Shown here piece by piece: positions 8,072-16,681 of a stretch of DNA of 64,000 bases; position 1 is the first letter of the stretch, and the number at the start of each line of letters is the position of its first letter. The translations under genes and the position numbers were made by a program. The notes beneath the pieces were generated by a model that was not told the origin of the DNA, ran no database searches, and saw nothing but the letters and a program-made list of their open reading frames with translations. Source of the DNA: Eleftheria terrae (GTDB lineage: Bacteria; Pseudomonadota; Gammaproteobacteria; Burkholderiales; Burkholderiaceae_C); the NCBI RefSeq assembly GCF_030419005.1, contig NZ_CP106951.1, positions 124,001 to 188,000 on the forward strand. The letters run 5' to 3'.

Positions 8072-10081
8072 ATGAAGATCCCAGTCGGCAACTTCGGCAA
8101 CACGGTGGCCGCCCCTCAGCAGGCGGCGCGTGTCACAGCCAACACCGCCAGCGCCGAAGCCCTGGCCCAGCTCGGCCAGACGGTCCAGAACGTGGCCGTC
8201 GACCAGATGGCGCGGCAGACGCGCGTCGACCAGCTGCAGATGCAGGAGGAGATGCGCAAGCGCGACCTGGAGGAGCGGACCACCGCCGCCCGGGTGCGCA
8301 CCACCACCATCAACGACCTGGCCGACCTGCAGGACGAGGTGAACCGCGGCATCGTCGACGGCTCCATCCCCAAGGACAAGGCGGCCGAGGTCTGGCAGCA
8401 GCGCGTTCAAGAGAAGCTGGAGGGCCGGCTCGATGGCGTGTCGCCTGACTTCTCGGGGCAGCTGACCGTCGAGTTCGAGAACCTGACGCGCCGCGGCCTC
8501 AACGGCGTGCGAGATGCCGTCACGAAGCGCGACCAGCAGGAGACGCGAGCGAACCTGCTGGCGCTGGACGAGCAATACCAGCGCATGGCGCAGCGCGACC
8601 GCCCTCGCGCGCAGGCCGAGTTCTTCGCCCAGATCGACGCGCTCGGACCTCAGGCCGGCCTGGCGCCCGAGCAGGTGGCGCAGATGAAGCAGGGCTTCAC
8701 CGAGCGGACCACCTTCACAGAGGCATTCAGCCTGGTGCGCGGCGCCAAGGACGACATGGGCAGCATCCGGCGCGCGCGGGAGGTGCTGGCCGGGGAGGGG
8801 TTCGCCGGCCTGGATCCCCAGCGCCGGGCGCAGCTCGACGCCCAGCTCGACGGGTACGAGACCCACATCCTGCAGAAGCAGGAGATTGCGGCGCAGCGCG
8901 CGGCCCGGCAGGCCGAGGCCAACCTGCGCCGGGCCGGCGCGGCGTTCGAGACGGCGCAGCGCCTAGTCGACTCTGGTGTGCCGCTGGCGGCCGACGAGTA
9001 CGAGCGGCTGGCGGCGGCAACGGCCGGCACGCCATACGCCGGCGGCTTGCGGGCGCTTCAGCAGCAGGCCCGGGAGGTCGGCGGCTTCGCGGCCCAGCCG
9101 ATCCGGGTGCAGCGCGCAGCGCTCGACCAGGTCAACGCGGCCATCGCCCAGAACGGCGCCAGCGAGGCCCTGGTTAAGCGCCGCGACGCGCTGCAGAAGG
9201 TGCTGGACGGCTCGGCCCGCGACCTCCAGGAAGACCCGCTGCGCGCCGGCTTGCAGCGCGGCGTGATCACCGAGATCGCGCCGATCGACACCCGCAGCGT
9301 CGCCGGCCTGGTGGCATCCCTCGGCGCCCGGCAGCAGTCGGCGCAGGTGGTCGGTGCCTGGGCCGGGCAGGCGGTGTCGCCGCTCACGAGCGAGGAAGCG
9401 GACCAAGTGGGCAAGCTCATCAACGTGCTGCCGGTGGATCAGCGGTCCAGCGCGATCGCGCAGATGGCCACCGCCATGGGGCCACAGCAGGCGGCGGCGC
9501 TCGGCCGGCAGCTGGCGCCGAAGGACAAGGCCTTGGGTATCGCTATTGGCATGGCCGGGGCCAAAACCACAGCCGGCCGCTACACATCCGAGCTGGTGCT
9601 GCGCGGTGCCCAGGCCATCCGCGACCAGACGGTGAAGGAGAGCGACACCACTGCAAAGAATGACCGCGCCAAAGTCATCAAGGCGATAGGAGACGCATAC
9701 CCAAACCAGGAGCTGCGCGAGACCATGATCGAGGCGGCGGTGCTCACACATGCGGGCCTCAAGTCTGAGAACGACGACGACGTCGAGAAGGCGATCAAGC
9801 TGGCCACCGGCGGCATCGTGGAGCGCGCGGGCAAGAAAGTGCCGCTGCCCTATGGCATGGACGCGAACACCTTCGACAAGCGTATCCGCTCGCTCACGCC
9901 GGCCGACATCAGGGCCGAGCAGGTCTTCATCGGCGGCAAGCCGGTGCCGGCGGCTGACTTCCTCAGCAAGGTCGGCGAGGCGGTGCTGATCCATGCCGGG
10001 CAGGGCCGGTACGCGGTGCAGGCGGGGGCCGGCGTGGCCACCGACGACAAGGGCCGCCCCATCATCATCGAGGTGCGCTGA
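8072..10081 (+). CDS. Large coiled-coil internal virion protein
   Basis: A 669-residue, almost wholly helical, Gln/Ala/Arg-rich protein. Residues 25-120 and 150-330 are strongly coiled-coil (for example RVDQLQMQEEMRKRDLEE). The C-terminal 200 residues are more globular (AIAQMATAMGPQQAAALGRQL; ELRETMIEAAVLTHAGLKS). It sits between the gp14-like protein and another large virion gene, the position of T7 gp15-type ejection proteins. A clean ribosome binding site (AGGAG) precedes the ATG. Its stop overlaps the start of the next gene (ATGA). The C-terminal part could be degraded lysozyme-like but no catalytic motif is clear. Confidence 0.6.
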   Translation: MKIPVGNFGNTVAAPQQAARVTANTASAEALAQLGQTVQNVAVDQMARQTRVDQLQMQEEMRKRDLEERTTAARVRTTTINDLADLQDEVNRGIVDGSIPKDKAAEVWQQRVQEKLEGRLDGVSPDFSGQLTVEFENLTRRGLNGVRDAVTKRDQQETRANLLALDEQYQRMAQRDRPRAQAEFFAQIDALGPQAGLAPEQVAQMKQGFTERTTFTEAFSLVRGAKDDMGSIRRAREVLAGEGFAGLDPQRRAQLDAQLDGYETHILQKQEIAAQRAARQAEANLRRAGAAFETAQRLVDSGVPLAADEYERLAAATAGTPYAGGLRALQQQAREVGGFAAQPIRVQRAALDQVNAAIAQNGASEALVKRRDALQKVLDGSARDLQEDPLRAGLQRGVITEIAPIDTRSVAGLVASLGARQQSAQVVGAWAGQAVSPLTSEEADQVGKLINVLPVDQRSSAIAQMATAMGPQQAAALGRQLAPKDKALGIAIGMAGAKTTAGRYTSELVLRGAQAIRDQTVKESDTTAKNDRAKVIKAIGDAYPNQELRETMIEAAVLTHAGLKSENDDDVEKAIKLATGGIVERAGKKVPLPYGMDANTFDKRIRSLTPADIRAEQVFIGGKPVPAADFLSKVGEAVLIHAGQGRYAVQAGAGVATDDKGRPIIIEVR

Positions 10082-11997
10082 TGCTCGACGACGCTTTCCA
10101 GGCCAGCACCGACGCGGCCCTTACCGACCTGGTGCAGCGGCCCCGCCCGGTGGCGCCGCCGGCGCCGGCCTTCAGCTTCTGGCGCATGCTCAGCGCGGCG
10201 CCGAAGGGTGCTGCCGCCGGTACCGCCGAGGTGGCTGGCCACAGCGCCGACATCCTGGGCGCCTTCGGCCAGGTGCTGGGCGCGACCGGCACCGCCAGCG
10301 CCGGCGGCATGTTCTCGACGCAGAACGATCAGGAGCGGCGCGAATCGCAGGCGGCGGCCGAGAAGATCCGCGCCGAGGGCGTCAACCTGCGCAGTGATGG
10401 CGGAGACGTCTTCCGCAACGTGGCCAAGGACTACCTCCCCGATCCGCTCACATCGCATTGGTCCGAGCAGATCGTCGGCAACATCGTGCGGGTCGGCACC
10501 AAGGCGGTCGGCGCCGGCATGGTGCTGGGCCCGGGCGGAGGCGCCATCGTGGCCGGTGCCGATGAAGGCCTGACGGTGGCGGACGAGCTGGCGGACGCCG
10601 GTGTCGACGCGAAGACCCGGATGAAGGTCGGCGCGGTCACCGGCGCGCTGACGGCCGCCGGGTTCGCGCTCCCCGTGGCCGGCACGACGTGGCTACGAAC
10701 CGGCGCGCTGGCGCTGGCCGGCGGCCCGGCTTCCTTCGTTGCCCAGCAGGCGGCCACCCGCGAAATCCTGCAGGGCGCTGACTATGGCCAGCTGGCCGAC
10801 CGCTACGACCCCTTCGACCCGGTGGGGCTCACGCTCTCGACGCTGCTGCCGCTCGGCTTCGGCGCGGCGGCGATGCGCGGTGCAGGGCGCCGGGCCCGCG
10901 TGACAGAACCGGCTGCAGGCGGGACAGGCCTGGCCGCTCGCGCGACAGAAGGGGCTGAAACCGGAACGCCGCCATCCGAGCGGACGCCGGTGGCGCGTGC
11001 CATCGACGAGCAGGTGGTGGAGGCAGCCCGGGTGAGCCTCATCCGGGAGACGGTCGAGTCTTGGAACCTGGGCCGTGCCGAAGACATCCAGGCTGCTGCC
11101 GCCCACCTCGAAGCCGTCGCCCGCGCCTCCGATCAGCTCGCCCGCGGCGGCCGGGCCGACGTCTCCGACCTGGTGCCGGCCGATGTCGTGGCTGCCTCCC
11201 GCGTGATGGACACCATGATCGAGCGGTTCGAGGGGCAGCGCGCCGAACTCCTGGCCGAGGCCGGCGACCTGGCACAGGCCGGCGCCGTGCGCGCGATGCG
11301 GGAGGAACTGGCCGAGCTGCAGCGCCTGCCGCCCGACACCTCGGACGCCGGCCTCAAGGCCTTGGCCAAGGAGATCCAGGCCGCCGAGGGCGTCAGCTAC
11401 AAGCAGGCCCAGACCAAGGCCAAGAAGCAGCTGCAGGAGACCGTCGCCGACTTCGAGGCCCGGATTGAGCGGCTGGAGTCTGCGCTCGAGCGCAACGCTC
11501 AGGGGCAGCGCGCGACTGCGGCGCTGTCGCTGCTTGATCGCCAGCTGCAGGCCATGAGGGCTGACCGCGCCGAGGTCGATGCACCGGCCACCCGGCAGCG
11601 CCCGCTGGCCGCAGCCGTGGGCGACGCGGCGCGCGGCGGCGAGCTGGGCCGAGCATCAGCATCACCTGCAGGCCGCGCTCAGCCTGCGGGGAAGGGGAAG
11701 GAGGGCGGTTCAGCAGCAGCACCAGCAGCACCGGCGCCGGACCCGCTGCCGCGCCCGGGTGCCGAGGCGCGGCCCGCCGAAAGCCGGCCGGCTGCCGCTG
11801 CCCAGGACGCCGACGCCGCCCGCTTTGCGGAGATCGAGGCCGCCCACGGCGAGATGCTCGTCATGCTGGAAGGGATGGATTCCCCGAAGCCGCTTTCAGA
11901 GGTGATGGCCGCCGTTCGGGCCGAAGCCGCTGCCGAGGCAGCCGACGCGCCGCTGCTGCAAGTGGCGGCGCAGTGCTTCCTTACAGGCGCTCGATGA
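10081..11997 (+). CDS. Large internal virion protein with hydrophobic core
   Basis: A 638-residue protein overlapping its upstream neighbour by ATGA. Residues 50-110 and 135-240 are Gly/Ala-rich and hydrophobic (VGAGMVLGPGGGAIVAGADEG; VGAVTGALTAAGFALPVAGTTWL), as expected of ejection proteins that insert into the host membrane. Residues 320-500 are a charged coiled coil, and 510-590 are an Ala/Pro/Gly-rich linker. It ends abruptly after LLQVAAQCFLTGAR, only 182 nt before the next + strand gene. Together with the following 826-residue protein it may correspond to one larger ejection protein in relatives. No enzymatic motif recognised. Confidence 0.6.
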   Translation: MLDDAFQASTDAALTDLVQRPRPVAPPAPAFSFWRMLSAAPKGAAAGTAEVAGHSADILGAFGQVLGATGTASAGGMFSTQNDQERRESQAAAEKIRAEGVNLRSDGGDVFRNVAKDYLPDPLTSHWSEQIVGNIVRVGTKAVGAGMVLGPGGGAIVAGADEGLTVADELADAGVDAKTRMKVGAVTGALTAAGFALPVAGTTWLRTGALALAGGPASFVAQQAATREILQGADYGQLADRYDPFDPVGLTLSTLLPLGFGAAAMRGAGRRARVTEPAAGGTGLAARATEGAETGTPPSERTPVARAIDEQVVEAARVSLIRETVESWNLGRAEDIQAAAAHLEAVARASDQLARGGRADVSDLVPADVVAASRVMDTMIERFEGQRAELLAEAGDLAQAGAVRAMREELAELQRLPPDTSDAGLKALAKEIQAAEGVSYKQAQTKAKKQLQETVADFEARIERLESALERNAQGQRATAALSLLDRQLQAMRADRAEVDAPATRQRPLAAAVGDAARGGELGRASASPAGRAQPAGKGKEGGSAAAPAAPAPDPLPRPGAEARPAESRPAAAAQDADAARFAEIEAAHGEMLVMLEGMDSPKPLSEVMAAVRAEAAAEAADAPLLQVAAQCFLTGAR

Positions 11998-12172
11998 GCG
12001 CGACCAGAGCGGCGGTGGCTGTGATGGCGCAGCACGGCAGCACGAAGAAGAGCACGTACTCCTTCCAGGCCCGCCAGGCCGTGCGCCAGCTGCCAGACCC
12101 GGCGGCCACCGCCAGAGGAATGATGAGCGTCATTCCCAGGATCACAACAAACGTCTTCAGGAACAGGAACAT
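11981..12172 (-). CDS. Small antisense membrane protein in the phage ejection-gene gap
   Basis: A 63-residue frame on the opposite strand that just fills the 182-nt gap between two + strand virion genes. The product starts MFLFLKTFVVILGMTLIIPLAVAAG and has a second hydrophobic segment, YVLFFVLPCCAITATAALVALI, separated by a basic loop (WRTAWRAWKEY). Two transmembrane helices are therefore predicted. Its 3' end overlaps the upstream gene by 17 nt. The start has no strong Shine-Dalgarno. Regulatory, holin-like or superinfection-exclusion roles are possible but not shown. The strand reversal inside a late operon is odd; a chance frame is the alternative. Confidence 0.5.
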   Translation of the reverse strand: MFLFLKTFVVILGMTLIIPLAVAAGSGSWRTAWRAWKEYVLFFVLPCCAITATAALVALIERL

Positions 12173-12178
12173 CGAGCG

Positions 12179-14659
12179 ATGACACCCCAATGCATTCAGG
12201 CTGTCAACACCGCAGCTGGGCGGACGCTCACCGCGGCGCAGATCAAGGCCATCGATGACCGCATCAGCGCGACGATGCGCCGGCTGGCCCGGCAGGACCC
12301 GGTGCGCTGGCGCGCCATGCCGCAGGACCAGCGGGTGATGCAGGCGGCGCTGCAGGCGCAGAACGACATCCAGGCAGAGGCGGCGCGCAAGGTCACCAAC
12401 GCCCAGAAGCAGGCCCTGGCCACGGTAGCGACCGAGCAGCGCATCCAGACCCAGGCGGCCGAGTACGGCTCGGGCCGCAGTGTGGCGCTGGTGCACGAGA
12501 TGAACACCACCGGCCACTACATAGAGGGCATCAAGCGCGAGGCAATGACGGGGATGATCGACGCCATCGAGGCGGCCAGCAGCCGGCAGGGTGCCGGCGC
12601 CGGGCGGCGGGCGCTGATGTTCCTGTTCGACGCCGACAACCCGGCCATGACCCGGGACATGGTGACCGAAATCTTCGGCGGCGCCGCGGGCACGACCGGC
12701 AACACCCTGGCCAAGGCCGGGGCCAAGGCCTGGCTCGACACCATCGAAAGCCTTCGGCAGCGCTTCAACGCGGCAGGCGGCGACATCCGGCAGCTCGACT
12801 ACGGCTATCTGCCGCAGCCGCACGACACCACGCGCGTCCGCGACGCCGGCCCGGCAGCGTGGGCGCAGAAGCTGCTGCCCAAGCTCGACCGCAGTCGGTA
12901 CCTGCGCGAGGACGGCAGCCTCATGAACGACGCCGAGGTGCTGCAGTTCCTGGAGGCGGCGCACGAGACCATCGCCACAGACGGCCTCAACAAGACGGCG
13001 CCGGGTGCGTTCAAGGGCTCCGGCGCCCGCGCCAACCGCGGCAGCGACAGCCGACAGATCCACTTCAAGGACGGGCAGGCCTACCTCGACTACATGAGCG
13101 AGTTCGGCGGCGGCAGCATGTACGACGCCATGCTCGGCCACATCGGCGGCCTGTCGCGCGACATCGGCCTCGTCGAGCGCTACGGGCCGAACCCGGCACA
13201 CCAGATGCGCGTGCAGTTCGACATCGCCGAAAGAGCCGATGGCACGCTACGCCGCGTGTTCGGGAACAAGCCGCCGGCCTACTGGGACATCCTCAGCGGC
13301 ACGACCGGCAGCCCGGTGTCTGCCCGGCTGGCGCAGATCGCCCAGGACACGCGCAACATCCAGACGTTCGGCAAGCTGGCCGGCGCGGTCCTGCAAAGTG
13401 TCACTGACATCAAGGACTTCTTCGTCACCACGGGGTACAACAAACTCAGCTACTGGGACGCTATCCGCAACGTCGGAAAGATGGCCACCGACAGCAGCGC
13501 CCGCGACTTCCTGGCCATGCACGGCGTGATGGCCGACTCCATGCTCAGCGACCTGAACCGCTGGGCCGGCGACAACATCCGCAACAACTGGTCCGGCCGG
13601 CTGGCGAACAGCACCATGAAGCTGTCGCTGATGAACGCTTGGACGGATACGCTGCGCCGCGGCTTCTCCATGACGATGATGGGCGGCCTGGCCAAGATGG
13701 CGAACAAGCGATGGGCGGATCTCACCGAATGGGACCGGTCGCACCTGCAGCGCAAGGGGCTGACGGAGGCTGATTGGGATGTCGTCACGCAAGCGCAGCT
13801 CACCACGTTTCAGGGTCAACGGTTCCTGACGCCGGAGGCCATCCGCTCCACCGGCGACCCGCGCGCCGGCGAGGTGGTGGCGAAGGTGCTGGGTCTGATC
13901 ACCGATGAAAGCGAGTACGCCGTGATGAACCCCGATCTCGCCACCAAGGCGGTGCAGACCTGGGGCGGTAAGCAGGCCGGCACCATCAACGGCGAGCTTG
14001 CTCGTGGAGTGATGCAGTTCAAGAGCTTCCCCATTGCCATGATCTCTCGCCACTGGCGGCGCATGCTTGAAGGCGATCGGGATCTGGAGGGAGCGCCTTT
14101 GGTGGCGAACCGTCTCGCATACGCTGCCTCGTCCATTGTCAGCATGACCATCCTGGGCGCCATCGCGTTTCAGACCAAGCAGCTTGTACAAGGCAAAGAC
14201 CCGGCCGAAATGGACTCACCGAAATTCTGGGCCAAGGCCATGGCCTCCGGTGGTGGTCTGTCTTTCGTCGGAGACATGCTGCTCGCCGATACCACAGAGG
14301 ACCGCGGGCAGCTGGACACCTTAGGGAAGATGCTGCTGGGACCAACCTTCACCAGCACCGCTGATCTGTGGGAGCTGACCAAGGGCAACGCGGACGAGGC
14401 GGCTGCCGGCAAAGACACCCACATCGGCGCGGAGGCTCTACGGTTTGCACGGGGCCATCTGCCATACCTGAATCTCTGGTACGCGAAGGGAGCGCTGGAC
14501 CACATGGGCCTCCACGCCTTGCAGGAGAACCTGTCGCCAGGGTACCTTCAGCGCATGCGAGACAAGGCTGAGAAGGATTGGGGGCAAGGCTTCTGGTGGG
14601 AGCCGGGCAGCGGCGGCCCCGACCGGGCGCCGGACTTCGCCAACGCACTGGGGGAATGA
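12179..14659 (+). CDS. Very large internal virion/ejection protein
   Basis: An 826-residue protein, the last of the ejection-protein series. The N-terminal 100 residues are helical (AQIKAIDDRISATMRRLARQD). The middle contains RALMFLFDADNPAMTRDMVTEIFGG and YLPQPHD; the region 330-640 (KLAGAVLQSVTDIKDFF, GAIAFQTKQLVQGKDPAEMDSPKFWAKAMASGGGLSFVGDML further on) resembles C-terminal parts of podovirus large internal virion proteins. Those proteins are delivered into the host cell and help DNA entry. It is followed at 1 nt by the putative small terminase gene. The resemblance is general; no domain is firmly named. Confidence 0.65.
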   Translation: MTPQCIQAVNTAAGRTLTAAQIKAIDDRISATMRRLARQDPVRWRAMPQDQRVMQAALQAQNDIQAEAARKVTNAQKQALATVATEQRIQTQAAEYGSGRSVALVHEMNTTGHYIEGIKREAMTGMIDAIEAASSRQGAGAGRRALMFLFDADNPAMTRDMVTEIFGGAAGTTGNTLAKAGAKAWLDTIESLRQRFNAAGGDIRQLDYGYLPQPHDTTRVRDAGPAAWAQKLLPKLDRSRYLREDGSLMNDAEVLQFLEAAHETIATDGLNKTAPGAFKGSGARANRGSDSRQIHFKDGQAYLDYMSEFGGGSMYDAMLGHIGGLSRDIGLVERYGPNPAHQMRVQFDIAERADGTLRRVFGNKPPAYWDILSGTTGSPVSARLAQIAQDTRNIQTFGKLAGAVLQSVTDIKDFFVTTGYNKLSYWDAIRNVGKMATDSSARDFLAMHGVMADSMLSDLNRWAGDNIRNNWSGRLANSTMKLSLMNAWTDTLRRGFSMTMMGGLAKMANKRWADLTEWDRSHLQRKGLTEADWDVVTQAQLTTFQGQRFLTPEAIRSTGDPRAGEVVAKVLGLITDESEYAVMNPDLATKAVQTWGGKQAGTINGELARGVMQFKSFPIAMISRHWRRMLEGDRDLEGAPLVANRLAYAASSIVSMTILGAIAFQTKQLVQGKDPAEMDSPKFWAKAMASGGGLSFVGDMLLADTTEDRGQLDTLGKMLLGPTFTSTADLWELTKGNADEAAAGKDTHIGAEALRFARGHLPYLNLWYAKGALDHMGLHALQENLSPGYLQRMRDKAEKDWGQGFWWEPGSGGPDRAPDFANALGE

Positions 14660-14660
14660 C

Positions 14661-15044
14661 ATGCGACAGGACCAATTCGACGCGCTGCAGGAGCGAGCGG
14701 AACAGCTGATCGACCTCTTCATCGAGGAGTCCGACCCGCAAGCGTGGCCCGGCGCCGGCCTGCAGCCGGCCAAGATGGACAAGCAGACACGCGGAGACCG
14801 CTACTGGTGCAAGAAGGATGCTGTCGCCACGCTGGCCTGCGCGCAGCGCATCGTCGCGCTTGTCGACCAGGTGCGCCAGAAGACCGCAGGCGGCGATGAC
14901 AGCCCGGCAGCTGTGAGCGATGGCGAGGACGAACTGGACAAGGAAGTGGCGGAAGCCGAGGCCCAGGCCCAAGCGCTGATGGACAAGGTGGCCCGCGAGG
15001 CGCGCAAGCGCGAATTCGACCGGCGCGTGCATGGCAAGCCGTGA
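14661..15044 (+). CDS. Putative small terminase subunit or terminase-associated protein
   Basis: A 127-residue, acidic, helical protein whose gene overlaps the large terminase gene by 14 nt, the normal arrangement for a terminase pair. The N-terminal half (DQFDALQERAEQLIDLFIEE) and the region GDRYWCKKDAVATLACAQRIVALVDQVRQ could form helical DNA-binding or oligomerisation parts. The C-terminus is a charged coiled coil (DELDKEVAEAEAQAQALMDKVAREARKRE). No definite helix-turn-helix is seen, so the small-subunit call rests mainly on position. Confidence 0.5.
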   Translation: MRQDQFDALQERAEQLIDLFIEESDPQAWPGAGLQPAKMDKQTRGDRYWCKKDAVATLACAQRIVALVDQVRQKTAGGDDSPAAVSDGEDELDKEVAEAEAQAQALMDKVAREARKREFDRRVHGKP

Positions 15045-16650
15045 GATCTCGTTCGCCGCCTTCTACCTGCTGTGGGGCAAGCACCGGCAGTGGAAAGTGC
15101 CGGCGGTGCACGTCCGGGTGTGCCACTGGATGGAGCACCGCGGCGACCTAGCCGTGCTGCGGGCGCACCGCGGGTTCTCGAAGTCGACCATCCTGGCCGT
15201 CTACAACGCCTGGCGCTACTACCGCGACCCGACCTATCGCATTCTCCATCAGTCGGAAGCAGACCGCACCGCCTACAAGACGAGCCGCGACACCCAGAAC
15301 GTCCTCCGCAATCACCCGCTCACGCGCGGCATGTTTCGAGAGGGCGGTGTGCAGGAATGGTGGGTCGAGGGCGCAGACGACGCCCGGAACGCCAGCATGT
15401 TTGCCTGCGGCATCCTATCGAACGTCACGAGCGCCCGATGCGACGAGGCACAGAACGACGACGTCGAGGTGCCCCGAAACATCCAGACGCCGGAGGCCCG
15501 GGAGAAGCTGCGGTACCGGTTGGGCGAGCAGACCCACATCATGGTGCCCGGCGGGCGTCAGCTGTTCATCGGCACTCCGCACACGCACGACAGCCTCTAC
15601 GACGAGAAGGAGCGCCAGGGCGCCGATTGCCTGACGGTCCGGATGTTCGAGCATGAGCACCGGATCGAGGACGCGAAGCTGGAGGCGTACCAGCTGCCCT
15701 TCGTGCCTGAGTTCGTCTTCGCCGGCATCGGAGCCAAGGCCAGGCTGCTGAAGCGCGGCAAGGACTATCGCCTCGATCGCGGCAGCATTGTCTTCGCCGC
15801 ACCTCCAGGCGGGCTGGTCGACTGCTACGCCGGAGTTGCCTGGCCGGAGCGATTCGACGGGGCCGAGCTGGAGAAGCGCCGGCGCAGTACCCGCACCATC
15901 AATGAATGGGACTCGCAGTACCAGCTGCACAGCAAGCCCATCCACGAGGTGCGGCTCGACCCCGACCGAATGAAGCTCTACGACGTGGAGCCCGTCTTCC
16001 GGTCCAGCAACGGCCAGCACACCATGTGGCTCGGCCGCACCAACATCGTCAGCTGCTCGATGCGCTGGGACCCGTCTGGCGGCAAGCTGCACAGCGACGT
16101 ATCGGCCCTGTGCTTGGTGCTGCAGGACGACGCCGGCCGCATGTACTGGCATCGCGCCGTGGCGCTGGAGGGGGAGATCGCCACCTTCGACGACCGCGGC
16201 AAGATCATCGGCGGTCAGGTCTGGCAAATCTGCGACGTGGTGGAGCAGCTGCAGGTGCCGCGCGTGACGGTCGAAACCAACGGCGTCGGCACTCATTCGC
16301 CCGGACTGCTTAAAGCAGCACTCAAGGCTCGCAAGCTGCAGTGCGGCGTGAAGGACCTGCACACCACCGGCAACAAAAACCTGCGCATCCTCAGCGCCTT
16401 CGAGCCCCCGCTGTCGGGCGGCTACTTGTGGGCGCACGTCAGCGTCTACGACCAGGTGGCCGAGAAGATGCGCGACTGGAACCCCGCCGTCACCGAGCAG
16501 CCGGACGACGAACTCGACGCAGCCGCTGCGGCCATGAGCGACGAGCCGGTGCGCATCGGCCGCATGGTCGGGAATCCGACCCCCACCCCCCTCGACGATT
16601 GGCGTCCAAGCGCAGGGGTCCACGAGGTGGAGCTGGCCGACGCCGAATGA
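15031..16650 (+). CDS. Phage terminase large subunit
   Basis: A 539-residue packaging motor. A Walker A-like loop RAHRGFSKST is at residues 44-53. A Walker B-like segment with acidic pair D138-E139 follows (ARCDEAQ). The C-terminal RNase H-type nuclease domain shows MRWDPSGG with D347 and a second acid D356. A late acidic motif, DDELDAAAAA, is near residues 490-500. The deviant Walker A (GFSKS, no GxGK) is common in podovirus terminases. The start overlaps the upstream gene. Position after the ejection genes, rather than before the portal, is a rearranged order relative to many phages. Confidence 0.88.
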   Translation: MASREISFAAFYLLWGKHRQWKVPAVHVRVCHWMEHRGDLAVLRAHRGFSKSTILAVYNAWRYYRDPTYRILHQSEADRTAYKTSRDTQNVLRNHPLTRGMFREGGVQEWWVEGADDARNASMFACGILSNVTSARCDEAQNDDVEVPRNIQTPEAREKLRYRLGEQTHIMVPGGRQLFIGTPHTHDSLYDEKERQGADCLTVRMFEHEHRIEDAKLEAYQLPFVPEFVFAGIGAKARLLKRGKDYRLDRGSIVFAAPPGGLVDCYAGVAWPERFDGAELEKRRRSTRTINEWDSQYQLHSKPIHEVRLDPDRMKLYDVEPVFRSSNGQHTMWLGRTNIVSCSMRWDPSGGKLHSDVSALCLVLQDDAGRMYWHRAVALEGEIATFDDRGKIIGGQVWQICDVVEQLQVPRVTVETNGVGTHSPGLLKAALKARKLQCGVKDLHTTGNKNLRILSAFEPPLSGGYLWAHVSVYDQVAEKMRDWNPAVTEQPDDELDAAAAAMSDEPVRIGRMVGNPTPTPLDDWRPSAGVHEVELADAE

Positions 16651-16681
16651 CGGCTGTCCCTGCGCATTGCGCGAGGACAGC

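Noticed and set aside
11973..12182. Plus-strand 69-codon frame in the same gap as the antisense membrane gene
   Set aside because: The product is basic and of mixed composition without a fold signature, and it overlaps both neighbours; the hydrophobic minus-strand frame is more credible.
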